DNA of 14,764 nt, taken from contig URLB01000044.1 in the NCBI GenBank assembly GCA_900548595.1, forward strand, positions 1 through 14,764, written 5' to 3'. Positions within the stretch are counted from its first letter, which is position 1, and each line of letters begins with the position of its first letter. The stretch comes from an uncultured Eubacteriales bacterium. GTDB lineage: Bacteria > Bacillota > Clostridia > Lachnospirales > Anaerotignaceae. Positions 6,268 to 14,255 of the stretch are shown here, piece by piece. The notes below the pieces were generated by a model. It searched no databases. It saw nothing but the letters and a program-made list of their open reading frames with translations, and had not been told where the DNA came from. The position numbers were made by a program, and so were the translations under genes.

Positions 6268-7315
6268 ATCTTTCCCTTTTGAATATTGTCTGCAATACAG
6301 ATCTTTTCGGCGCAGAATCATTTTGCATTTCTGTCCAGTACTCTATATATTTTCCCGTTCCGACAGCTACGCAGCTTATTGCCTCGTCTGCTATCATGAC
6401 GTTAGTACCTGTCCGTTCCTGTATAAGTTTGTCAAGACCGTACAAAAGACTTCCTCCGCCTGTCATTACAATACCTCTGTCTATAATATCTGCTGCAAGT
6501 TCGGGAGGCGTATGTTCCAATACGCTGTGTGCCGCTTCCGCAATTTCATGTGCGGACTCTGACATAGCAAGAAGCATCTCATTTGACGTAACCGTTATGT
6601 TTTTGGGAAGTCCGGTAATCAGGTTTCTGCCTCTTACGTCCATAGATACAGGCATTGTCCTTTCATAAGCCGTTCCTATGTTTATTTTAAGCTGTTCGGC
6701 AGTTCTTTCGCCGATAAGTACATTATGCTTTTTTCGTATAAACCTGATTATCGCCTCGTCAAAATCGTCGCCGGCTACTTTTATGGACTTGCTGACAACA
6801 GTTCCGCCCAACGATATTACCGCTATATCTGTTGTTCCGCCTCCGATATCTACAATCATGCTTCCGCATGCCCTCGAAATGTCTATTCCCGCGCCTATGG
6901 CGGCCGCTACGGGTTCTTCTATAAGCACAACATTTCTTGCGCCTGCCTGGCGTACGGCGTCTTCAACCGCTCTCTTTTCAACTTCCGTAACACCACTCGG
7001 TATGCAAACCGATACGGTCGGTTTTACAAGCGATTTTCTTACAAATGCTTTATTAATAAAATATTTTATCATTTTTTCCGTCAGCTCATAATCGGAAATA
7101 ACTCCCTGTTTCAGCGGTCTGACAGCCGCAATGTTTCCCGGCGTTCTGCCGAGCATACGCCTTGCCTCTTCGCCTACGGCAAGTATCGTATTTGTATCCC
7201 TGTCAACGGCAACAACAGACGGTTCTTTTAATACTACTCCCTGTCCTTTAATATAAACAAGCACGTTTGCCGTTCCCAAGTCTATGCCGATAGTTTCACC
7301 TATACCAAAAAACAT
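6266..7315 (-). CDS. mreB: Actin-like rod-shape protein MreB/Mbl
   Basis: Bacterial actin homologue that polymerises on the inner membrane and guides lateral cell-wall synthesis. At 349 residues it is a full-length member. The phosphate-1 loop IDLGTAN (11-17), EEP with catalytic Glu134, phosphate-2 loop DIGGGTTD (156-163) and adenosine motif TGGGSL (285-290) are intact. The N-terminus MFFGIG is short and hydrophobic, as in membrane-binding MreB proteins. The sequence does not clearly separate MreB from Mbl or MreBH: no mreC or mreD follows, and the Mbl-like phrases TANVL and VGEEARRM favour a stand-alone paralogue. It is the last gene of a four-gene unit, 24 bases after mutS2. AAGGAG lies 12 bases before the ATG, which is rather long. 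Confidence 0.93.
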   Translation of the reverse strand: MFFGIGETIGIDLGTANVLVYIKGQGVVLKEPSVVAVDRDTNTILAVGEEARRMLGRTPGNIAAVRPLKQGVISDYELTEKMIKYFINKAFVRKSLVKPTVSVCIPSGVTEVEKRAVEDAVRQAGARNVVLIEEPVAAAIGAGIDISRACGSMIVDIGGGTTDIAVISLGGTVVSKSIKVAGDDFDEAIIRFIRKKHNVLIGERTAEQLKINIGTAYERTMPVSMDVRGRNLITGLPKNITVTSNEMLLAMSESAHEIAEAAHSVLEHTPPELAADIIDRGIVMTGGGSLLYGLDKLIQERTGTNVMIADEAISCVAVGTGKYIEYWTEMQNDSAPKRSVLQTIFKRER

Positions 7316-7339
7316 AATTGTGCAGTTCTCCTTTTTCTC

Positions 7340-9724
7340 TTACGAGTTTTTAAGTTCCACAACGGTAACGCCCATTTCTCCTTCTCCGAAAGTTCCGGGT
7401 CTGTAGCTTTTAACATGCGGATTTGTTCTAAGATATTTTTGTACTGCCGCCCTTAAAACTCCGGTTCCTTTTCCATGTATTATCGTTACGGTTTTAAGTC
7501 CGGCAAGATAAGCATCATCAAGATATTTATCAATATTTCCGAGACCTTCCTCAACATTTTGTCCTCGACAGTCTATTTCGGAAGCAATAAACTGGCTCTT
7601 GCCCGCTCTTACCTTAGACGATATGTTACGAGAGCTGTTTGTTTTAGGTTCTTTCTTGGCTTCATAATATGTCAGCTCCGCAAGAGGAACTTTTATCTTC
7701 ATATTTCCGCACTGAACCATTACGTCGCCGTTGGAATCGGGAGCAGACATTGCCGTTCCCGTTCTGTCAAACGAAACTACATATACGTCGTCGCCTTGTT
7801 TAAGATCCTTTATCGGTTTTACGGCGGCTACTTTTTTCTTTCGGCTTTTTTCTATCAGCTCGTCCATAGCGGATACTTTTCCTTTAAGCTCCGATCGTTT
7901 TTCGTTAAGCTTGTTTTGTCCGGCTTTTTCCCTAGCCGCTTTGTTGATTTCTTTTATTATTCTGTCGGACTCTTCTTTTGCCTGCTGATATACCATTCTG
8001 GCTTCGGCTCTTGCATCGGAAAGTATCTTTTCTTTTTGTTCGTTTATTTTTGTCCTTTGAGCTTCGACTTCGTTTTTAAGCCTCTCGGCTTCCTTACGAT
8101 ACTGTTCTGCTCTTTCCTGCTCGTATATAACGGATTTCTTGCTTATTTCAAGGTCTGTTATCACGTCCTCAAACTTGACGTTTTCACTGCTAATAAATTC
8201 TTTTGCACTGTCTATTACAAAATCAGGCAGTCCGAGTTTTTTCGATATGGCAAAGGCGTTGCTCTTACCCGGTATTCCTATAAGCAGTTTGTAGGTCGGT
8301 CTGAGAGTCTCGACATTAAATTCACAACATGCGTTTTCTACTCCGTCTGTTGAAAGCGCATAAACTTTCAGTTCGCTGTAATGGGTAGTTACCGCCGTTC
8401 TTACACGCATTTCATGCAAATGCTGTATTATTGCCATAGCCAAAGCAGCGCCCTCTGTAGGGTCTGTACCTGCGCCAAGCTCATCAAATAAAACGAGGCT
8501 GTTAGGCGTAACGTTTTCCAGTATTTTTACTATATTTGTCATGTGAGCCGAAAATGTACTTAAGCTCTGTTCTATGGACTGCTCGTCTCCTATGTCCGCA
8601 AATACCTCGTCAAACACCGCAAGCTGAGAACTGTCAAAAGCAGGTATATGCAGTCCTGCCTGACCCATAAGCGTAAAAAGTCCCAGCGTTTTAAGAGCTA
8701 CGGTCTTTCCTCCCGTATTAGGTCCGGTTATAAGCAGTGTGCTGAAATCCCTGCCTATATTAATATCTATGGGAACTACCGCCTTTTCATCGAGGAGCGG
8801 ATGTCTTCCTTTTCTGATGTCAATAATTCCGTCATTATTGAATTTCGGTTCGGAACCGTTCATTTTTAATGAAAGCTCAGCCTTGGCAAAAACAAAATCC
8901 AAATGGGCTATGACGTTCATATTCGCTTCCATTACGTCTACGTTTTCCGCAACAAGAGAAGTCAACTCTGCCAGTATTTTTTCTATTTCCTCTTTTTCCT
9001 TTGACTGAAGTTCTTTTATTTTATTATTTAGCTGTATAACGGCAGTCGGCTCCATAAATACGGTAGAACCTGTATTCGAACGGTCGTGAACCATCCCCGG
9101 GAAGCTGCTTTGGTACTCTGCCCTTACGGGAACGCAGTATCTGTCGTTTCTTATTGTAATTACAGCGTCCTGAAGCATCGTTTTATATGCAGCGGAATAT
9201 ATAATCGAGTTAAGTTTATCTCTTATACTTCCGTTGGCGTTTCTTATTTCACGCCTTACGGTTCTCAGACCGCTGCTGGCGTCATCTGAAATCTCCTGTT
9301 CGTTCAAAATACATCTGTTTATTTCGTTTTCAACATTATTTATTGTTTTAACTATAGCAAAATAGTCCTCTAAAACAGGAAAAGTATCAGCTTTATTTTC
9401 CTGTTTTGAATAGTTTTTTACCTTTCTGCATACATAAAGAAATTCTCCGACAGCCATAAGTTCATCTATAGCTAAGACGCCGCCGGCTTCGGCTCTCTCT
9501 AAATGCGAGCGGATATCCTTTATTCCGCCGAGAGGCAGTCTCCCCTTCTTAAGCGCCATGTTAACGGCTTCCGTAGTTTCCTTCTGTTCTCTTACAATTT
9601 CGCTTATATTATCAAGAGGAACAAGCGCTGAACATTTCTCCTTTCCCATGGGAGAAAGCGCCTGAGCCGTTAGTCTTTCCCTTATTTTTGTATATTCAAG
9701 TGTTTTTAATGCTTTATCATTCAT
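7340..9724 (-). CDS. mutS2: Endonuclease MutS2
   Basis: MutS-family ATPase without mismatch-recognition domains. Known roles in Firmicutes are control of homologous recombination and rescue of collided ribosomes. The 794 residues show the core/lever domain (1-290), Walker A GPNTGGKT (334-341), signature-like SLSTFSAHM (387-395), Walker B LVLFDELGAGTD (410-421) and His449 in TTHYSE. A long charged coiled coil follows (about 510-640), then a small KOW-like beta region (about 650-690), and a C-terminal Smr domain (about 715-794) with IDCRG and HGKGTG. In other MutS2 proteins the first Smr motif is usually LDLRG, so it is slightly changed here. The start ATG is 20 bases after the fbp stop, with GGAG 13 bases upstream. 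It is co-transcribed with fbp and mreB. Confidence 0.95.
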   Translation of the reverse strand: MNDKALKTLEYTKIRERLTAQALSPMGKEKCSALVPLDNISEIVREQKETTEAVNMALKKGRLPLGGIKDIRSHLERAEAGGVLAIDELMAVGEFLYVCRKVKNYSKQENKADTFPVLEDYFAIVKTINNVENEINRCILNEQEISDDASSGLRTVRREIRNANGSIRDKLNSIIYSAAYKTMLQDAVITIRNDRYCVPVRAEYQSSFPGMVHDRSNTGSTVFMEPTAVIQLNNKIKELQSKEKEEIEKILAELTSLVAENVDVMEANMNVIAHLDFVFAKAELSLKMNGSEPKFNNDGIIDIRKGRHPLLDEKAVVPIDINIGRDFSTLLITGPNTGGKTVALKTLGLFTLMGQAGLHIPAFDSSQLAVFDEVFADIGDEQSIEQSLSTFSAHMTNIVKILENVTPNSLVLFDELGAGTDPTEGAALAMAIIQHLHEMRVRTAVTTHYSELKVYALSTDGVENACCEFNVETLRPTYKLLIGIPGKSNAFAISKKLGLPDFVIDSAKEFISSENVKFEDVITDLEISKKSVIYEQERAEQYRKEAERLKNEVEAQRTKINEQKEKILSDARAEARMVYQQAKEESDRIIKEINKAAREKAGQNKLNEKRSELKGKVSAMDELIEKSRKKKVAAVKPIKDLKQGDDVYVVSFDRTGTAMSAPDSNGDVMVQCGNMKIKVPLAELTYYEAKKEPKTNSSRNISSKVRAGKSQFIASEIDCRGQNVEEGLGNIDKYLDDAYLAGLKTVTIIHGKGTGVLRAAVQKYLRTNPHVKSYRPGTFGEGEMGVTVVELKNS

Positions 9725-9744
9725 TTTAAAACCAAGTCTCCAAT

Positions 9745-11727
9745 TTATTTTATTTCCTTTATGAGACCGCTCCTGTAAGCATCCATCAGTTTTTCGAGTT
9801 CCGCTATATTCTTCTTAATTTCACGTCCTATATCCGTTGTCGAAACTCTTATTCTTGCCTGAGAATATTGGAGAGCTACAGTTGAGGAATGTATATCTTT
9901 TTCCTCTGCTATCGCTTTTTCCATAGACTCAAACGGTTCATGTGATACAAGAACAAGTCCGTGAGAATTATAAATAAGCGTATATCCCGCTATGCCCGTT
10001 TCTTTCTGATATGCTTTGGCAAATCCGCCGTCTATTACAAACAGTCTTCCGTTTGCCTTTATGGGGCTTTCGCCCTTTCTTACCTTTACAGGAACATGTC
10101 CGTTTATTATATGTGATTTATACGGATCAAGTCCGAAATTCTTAAGTATGTTCATACATACTTTTTCATCGTTTCTTTTTTCATAATACGGACTTTTTAT
10201 TTCTATATGAGTATCCGTATTTTCAATAAAATATCTTTCAAAAGTAGTCATGGCGTCCTTACCGAAAAGAGGTGAATTTTCTCCGCACCACAAATACCAT
10301 ATAAGATCCAGGCACTCTCTTTTCGTATTGCTGTGCGGTCTTGTATAATATCCCTCTCTCACAGCTCTTTCAACTGCGTCCATATATTCCATTCCTTTAA
10401 GCTTTTTACCGCGGAATGTAACCTCTTTAAGAGTACCGTCTTCATTCATCGGTATACAGCCGTGGAAAAGAAGATTTGAGTTGAATATATTGTAAATGCT
10501 TCCGTTGCTGAACATAAATCTTATATGTTTCTGAAGCTTTCCGCTGTTGACAAAGGAGGATTTTATTTTGTCCATTACATCCTGCTCTTCTTCCGAAAGC
10601 TCGAACGGATCGTTCGGATCTATTGTCGGAAAGTTTGTATCCCTCATCGGATATTCTTTTCCTTTTAATGTTATTGTACCCTTTTTATAGTCAATTTTAT
10701 CCAGTAAAAGTCGGCTTTCCATTTTAAATTCCGGATGGCGTTTTATTATCTGCGCCTCCATTTTAAACTGCATTATGGAAATTGCTTTATGCATCTTTGC
10801 GGTAAGTATGACTTCTTTATCGCTAAGTGCATCTGCGTCGGAGTTTTTCGGCATAAAATACGTACACGGGTCATCGGCATATTTTTCCATGGCAAATGTA
10901 GCCAGCGGAATAAGGTTTATACCGTAATCCTCTTCTATAGTATCCAAATTGCAGTATCTTGCCTGTATTCTTATTACATTGCATATAAGCGCCTGACATC
11001 CTGCGGCTGCCCCCATCCAGCTTATATCATGGTTTCCCCACTGTATATCCACAGAATGATAGTCTTCTAATATGTCCATAATTTTTGACGCTCTGGGTCC
11101 CCTGTCATATATGTCGCCTATTACATGAAGTCTGTCTATGGCAAGCCTTTGTATAAGTTTTGATATTGCGGTAATAAATCTGTCTGCCTGGTCAAGTCTG
11201 ATTATTGACTCTATTATCTGGTTGTAATAAAGCTCCTTATCGTCCCCTGTACTATCTTCATGTAAAAGTTCTTCGATTATATATGAAAATTCCGGCGGAA
11301 GAGCCTTCCTTACCTTGGAGCGGGTATATTTTGCGGATATGGCTTTGCATATAGTAACCAGACGATGAAGCGTTATCCTATACCAGTCGTCCATATCTTT
11401 TTCCGTCTTTTTAATCTCTTCCAGTTTCTGTTCGGGATAATATATAAGTGTAGCCAGTGTCTTTTTCTCGCTGTCCCTCAGGCTTGTTCCGAGTATATAT
11501 GTAATATGATTTTTTATAACTCCGGAAGCATTTCTGAGCACATGGCTGAAAGCCTCATATTCTCCGTGAATATCCGAAATAAAGTGTTCAGTACCCTTAG
11601 GAAGATTAAGTATGGCCTGGAGATTAATAATCTCCGTACTTGCACTTGATATATTTGGATATTGTTTTGCCAAAAGATTAAGATACTTGAATTCTTCTTT
11701 TGTAAACTCTGTTTCCGCTTCGGGCAT
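9745..11727 (-). CDS. fbp: Class III fructose-1,6-bisphosphatase
   Basis: Hydrolyses fructose 1,6-bisphosphate to fructose 6-phosphate in gluconeogenesis. This is the Firmicutes-specific class III enzyme, and the 660 residues agree with the roughly 640-670 usual for it. It is a metallophosphatase: metal-binding motifs are SDIHGE (51-56), GDIYDRG (204-210), GNHD (231-234), FHG (420-422) and NGHVPV (542-547). The ATG at 11727 has AGGAGG 9 bases upstream. It follows the membrane-protein gene by 17 bases and precedes mutS2 by 20, so it is the second gene of the unit. It opposes the glycolytic direction of fba in the same window, but the two are on different transcripts. Confidence 0.96.
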   Translation of the reverse strand: MPEAETEFTKEEFKYLNLLAKQYPNISSASTEIINLQAILNLPKGTEHFISDIHGEYEAFSHVLRNASGVIKNHITYILGTSLRDSEKKTLATLIYYPEQKLEEIKKTEKDMDDWYRITLHRLVTICKAISAKYTRSKVRKALPPEFSYIIEELLHEDSTGDDKELYYNQIIESIIRLDQADRFITAISKLIQRLAIDRLHVIGDIYDRGPRASKIMDILEDYHSVDIQWGNHDISWMGAAAGCQALICNVIRIQARYCNLDTIEEDYGINLIPLATFAMEKYADDPCTYFMPKNSDADALSDKEVILTAKMHKAISIMQFKMEAQIIKRHPEFKMESRLLLDKIDYKKGTITLKGKEYPMRDTNFPTIDPNDPFELSEEEQDVMDKIKSSFVNSGKLQKHIRFMFSNGSIYNIFNSNLLFHGCIPMNEDGTLKEVTFRGKKLKGMEYMDAVERAVREGYYTRPHSNTKRECLDLIWYLWCGENSPLFGKDAMTTFERYFIENTDTHIEIKSPYYEKRNDEKVCMNILKNFGLDPYKSHIINGHVPVKVRKGESPIKANGRLFVIDGGFAKAYQKETGIAGYTLIYNSHGLVLVSHEPFESMEKAIAEEKDIHSSTVALQYSQARIRVSTTDIGREIKKNIAELEKLMDAYRSGLIKEIK

Positions 11728-11744
11728 TTTAAACGTCCTCCTGT

Positions 11745-12545
11745 TTATACATTCATGTTTATCGCTGTTTTCCCGTTACCCTGATAATTTATATATATTA
11801 CCGTTCTTGCAGCTGCAAATATCATGCCGACTAACGACAGAACCAGTTTCTCTATAACAATCATAAAATATGACGCGCCGGCAAACGAGAATATTACTCC
11901 TATCAAATAACTTAAGGCATAGCTTATTAAATTAAAAACTATAATATATAAAAATGTTCTCCACCATCTGCCCTTTACAAGTTCCCTGCTGTATCCCAGC
12001 GATTTTATTCCCTTACAATTATCAAGCACCATAGCCTGAAGATAGAAACTCCATACTACAGATAAGAATATTCCGGGTATTATTCCAAGTATTGTCAAAA
12101 CAAATACGCATATCGTATAAACTATCATGGAGCATATAAATCTTCCAGCATTTGAAAAAGCAACGGAAAGAGCCTCCTTATATGTAGGCATTTTTCCTTC
12201 AAGACCTTCTTTGGTCAAAAAAATCATAGCCAATGCGCCAAACGGTGATAAAATAAAATCTATTAACGAAGACCCGAAATTATACATCGCCAATTTCACA
12301 TACTCTGAAGAATTTACAAAACTCATAAGCATTTCCTGATTTGACATTATTGCGTCTATGTCTACAGAAGCTGCTAAATTACTTACGGCAATAGTAATAT
12401 ATCCGCTCAAAAGACTTATAGGGAAATATATGATAAGCAAAATAAAAAGCGCAGGCGTTATGTTTTGTTTAAACATGGCGTATCCGCATCCAAATGCGTC
12501 CCACACCGATAAAACATTTCTGTTTTTTATGTCATCAATAAGCAT
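11745..12545 (-). CDS. Polytopic membrane protein of unknown function, YciC/GPDPase-membrane-domain-like
   Basis: A 266-residue integral membrane protein with about five to six hydrophobic segments: around 30-55, 93-111, 136-151, 153-172, 197-222 and 226-250. The segment ILGIIPGIFLSVVWSFYLQA followed by MVLDNCKG and SRELVKGRWWRTF is the pattern seen in large families of bacterial membrane proteins annotated as YciC-like or as the membrane domain of glycerophosphodiester phosphodiesterases. No catalytic domain is attached, and I cannot assign a function. AAGGAGAG lies about 5-7 bases before the ATG. It is the first gene of the unit with fbp, mutS2 and mreB; that neighbourhood does not reveal its role. 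Confidence 0.8.
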   Translation of the reverse strand: MLIDDIKNRNVLSVWDAFGCGYAMFKQNITPALFILLIIYFPISLLSGYITIAVSNLAASVDIDAIMSNQEMLMSFVNSSEYVKLAMYNFGSSLIDFILSPFGALAMIFLTKEGLEGKMPTYKEALSVAFSNAGRFICSMIVYTICVFVLTILGIIPGIFLSVVWSFYLQAMVLDNCKGIKSLGYSRELVKGRWWRTFLYIIVFNLISYALSYLIGVIFSFAGASYFMIVIEKLVLSLVGMIFAAARTVIYINYQGNGKTAINMNV

Positions 12546-12576
12546 AATATCTCTCCTTTTTAACCATATAAATATA

Positions 12577-12605
12577 ATTATATAATTTTACGTTATTAAA
12601 GTCCA
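12577..12605 (-). promoter_or_regulatory. Probable promoter of the membrane protein-fbp-mutS2-mreB unit
   Basis: Minus strand TGGACT (12605-12600), 17-base spacer, TATAAT (12582-12577). This gives a leader of about 25 bases. The spacer 12546-12657 also has to hold the promoter of the divergent amidase gene, for which I see no clear -35/-10 pair. Confidence 0.5.
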
Positions 12606-12657
12606 TAAAAATTTAAAAGCGGAATATACATATAGAAAACAAACCAATGGAGTTATT

Positions 12658-13395
12658 ATGCCTACAATTTATCTCAGTCCGTCAACACAGGAGTTTAACA
12701 ACTATCTAAACGGAGGCACAGAAGAACAATATATGAATTTACTTGCAGATTATATGCAGCCGTATCTTTTATCCAGCGGCATAGACGTTGTGCGAAATTC
12801 TCCCGATATGACCGCAGCTTCTTCAATCCGCCAATCCAACGAGGGAAATTACGACCTTCATCTGGCTCTTCACTCAAACGCCGCTCCCGAATATCTGGCA
12901 GGTCAGCTGCGCGGTCCCGACGTTTACTATTATCCCAGAAGCGGAAACGGGCATATTGCAGCGGAGACAATTGCGGAAAACCTAAAAACAATCTATCCGA
13001 ATCCGGAGCTTGTAAATGCAGTTCCGACAACAAGCATAGGCGAAGTACGCCGTACAAAAGCTCCCGCTGTTTTAATAGAACTTGCCTATCACGATAATCC
13101 CATTGATGAAGCATGGATAAAAAATAATCTTGAGGAAATTGCTATAAATATAGTACAGTCCCTTACCCAATACTTCGGCATACCTTTTATTCCAGCCGGC
13201 GGTAATCAAACCGGAGTAGTAACAACAGAAGGAGGAAACCTGAATGTCAGATCTTACCCTTCGTTTAACGGATATGTTGTTGCAACTATTCCCAACGGTT
13301 CGCAAGTTACAATTTTAGGTAAATACGAAGATTGGTATGTTATTCAGTACGGAGACATAACAGGTTATGTTAATGAAAATTATATTATTATATAA
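12658..13395 (+). CDS. Leaderless Amidase_3-type N-acetylmuramoyl-L-alanine amidase with SH3 domain
   Basis: Predicted peptidoglycan amidase cutting between N-acetylmuramic acid and the stem peptide. The Amidase_3 fold covers residues 1-175. Visible family features are GGTEEQYMNLLAD (19-31) with the probable metal-ligand Glu22 or Glu23, LHLALHSNA with His72, and VLIELAYHDN with the candidate catalytic Glu141. A linker leads to an SH3 domain (about 190-245; NLNVRSYPS, DWYVIQY, GYVNENYI) that probably binds cell wall. Two oddities: the canonical first zinc-ligand motif (GHGG) is replaced by LSPSTQEFN, and there is no signal peptide or membrane anchor. The fold call is therefore firmer than the activity. 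GGAG lies 5 bases before the ATG. It is monocistronic, ending at a shared terminator. Confidence 0.82.
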   Translation: MPTIYLSPSTQEFNNYLNGGTEEQYMNLLADYMQPYLLSSGIDVVRNSPDMTAASSIRQSNEGNYDLHLALHSNAAPEYLAGQLRGPDVYYYPRSGNGHIAAETIAENLKTIYPNPELVNAVPTTSIGEVRRTKAPAVLIELAYHDNPIDEAWIKNNLEEIAINIVQSLTQYFGIPFIPAGGNQTGVVTTEGGNLNVRSYPSFNGYVVATIPNGSQVTILGKYEDWYVIQYGDITGYVNENYIII

Positions 13396-13399
13396 CATC

Positions 13400-13432
13400 A
13401 AAATGCGGACTTAAAAAGTCCGCATTTTATTT
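13400..13432. terminator. Bidirectional terminator between the amidase gene and the XRE regulator gene
   Basis: The stem AAAATGCGGACT/AGTCCGCATTTT (13400-13411 with 13417-13428) has a five-base TAAAA loop. A TTTT run ends the plus-strand arm, and the A run at the other end serves the minus strand. The TAA stop of the minus-strand gene (13427-13429) lies at the outer end of the right arm. Confidence 0.88.
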
Positions 13433-14134
13433 TCTCTCTTTCTTATGATATTCCAATATTTTCCCATACAAAACAGGTTCTCTGTTAAGAAACTCCATAT
13501 TAATACGTTTTCCGAAAATACTGTATATATTTCCACCCTTTTTTACCGCAATTGTCGTAAATCCGTCTATATTATAAAGTCCAAGCTGATTTTCACTTAT
13601 GTCAGCTTCATATTTTATTGAAAGATAATCTCCGCAGAAAAAAACCGGTTCCAATCCATCTCCGTTTATTTCCACAATGTAGTCGGCTTTAGCTGATTTT
13701 TTAATTCCGACAGATCTATTATTTCTGTGCCCCTGTGTAAGTCTGCCGTAAATTCCTTCCGTAACATCAAGACATAAAAAGTCTATTTCTTCGCTTTTAT
13801 CCGCGAGCATTTCGCCTATTTGATTTTCTTTTTCCCTTTTAACAATATAATCCACAAAAAACCGTGATTTTTTGTCAAGCAACCGATAGTTGGAAAGAAG
13901 CGACATTTCTTCAAACCACATTCCCGTGTTTACGTCAATTATATCCTGAAATAAGTAATTGGGATCCAATCCTAATATATTAATTATTTTATACAAATAA
14001 TCTTCTTTCGGAAAACTGGTTCCTCTTTCATAGTTTGCTATACTGTTTACACTTATCCCCAATATATCAGCCAGCTCCTGCTGGGACATTTTATTCAGCT
14101 TTCTTGCCTCTTTCATTCTATCGCCGAAACTCAT
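13427..14134 (-). CDS. XRE-family regulator with an inactive-looking S24/LexA-like domain
   Basis: A 235-residue DNA-binding protein. The N-terminal HTH (about 5-60) has the phrase MSQQELADILGISVNSIANY and is clearly Cro/CI-like. The C-terminal part (about 148-230) resembles the peptidase S24 fold of CI and LexA repressors: ADYIVEINGDGLEPVFFCGD, then GLYNIDGFTTIAVKKGG. In active members the first motif reads GDSMEP, with the nucleophilic Ser at the position of Gly160 here; the Lys side of the dyad (VKK, 198-199) is kept. I infer it dimerises but does not self-cleave. AAGGGGA lies 7 bases before the ATG. It could be a housekeeping or stress regulator; targets are unknown. It lies downstream of uvrA on the same strand, with its own likely promoter. 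Confidence 0.88.
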   Translation of the reverse strand: MSFGDRMKEARKLNKMSQQELADILGISVNSIANYERGTSFPKEDYLYKIINILGLDPNYLFQDIIDVNTGMWFEEMSLLSNYRLLDKKSRFFVDYIVKREKENQIGEMLADKSEEIDFLCLDVTEGIYGRLTQGHRNNRSVGIKKSAKADYIVEINGDGLEPVFFCGDYLSIKYEADISENQLGLYNIDGFTTIAVKKGGNIYSIFGKRINMEFLNREPVLYGKILEYHKKERK

Positions 14135-14152
14135 ATATCTATCCCCTTCAGT

Positions 14153-14206
14153 GCATTATAGTCAGTTAAATCCTGCAATACTCATTTACGGATAAATTTC
14201 ATTATA
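14153..14206 (-). promoter_or_regulatory. Two tandem -10-like TATAATG elements upstream of the XRE gene
   Basis: The minus strand carries TATAATG twice between uvrA and the regulator, about 46 bases apart (near 14154-14160 and near 14200-14206). Neither has a good -35 at 17 bases, so which of them is used is unclear. A regulator of this type commonly binds its own promoter, but I cannot point to a clean palindromic operator. Confidence 0.4.
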
Positions 14207-14255
14207 CACTAAAAATCGACAAAATAATATGTTTTTCGACCAATATGCGTCAATT

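Noticed and set aside
7475..8353. 292-codon plus-strand ORF
   Set aside because: It is antisense to mutS2 and is a Tyr/Phe/Cys-rich shadow of the charged coiled-coil and Smr region, with no start signal.
10735..11070. 111-codon plus-strand ORF
   Set aside because: Shadow of fbp on the opposite strand, rich in His, Tyr and Cys with no homology I recognise.
12695..13114. 139-codon minus-strand ORF
   Set aside because: Shadow of the amidase gene. The plus frame has a ribosome binding site, a complete fold and a terminator.
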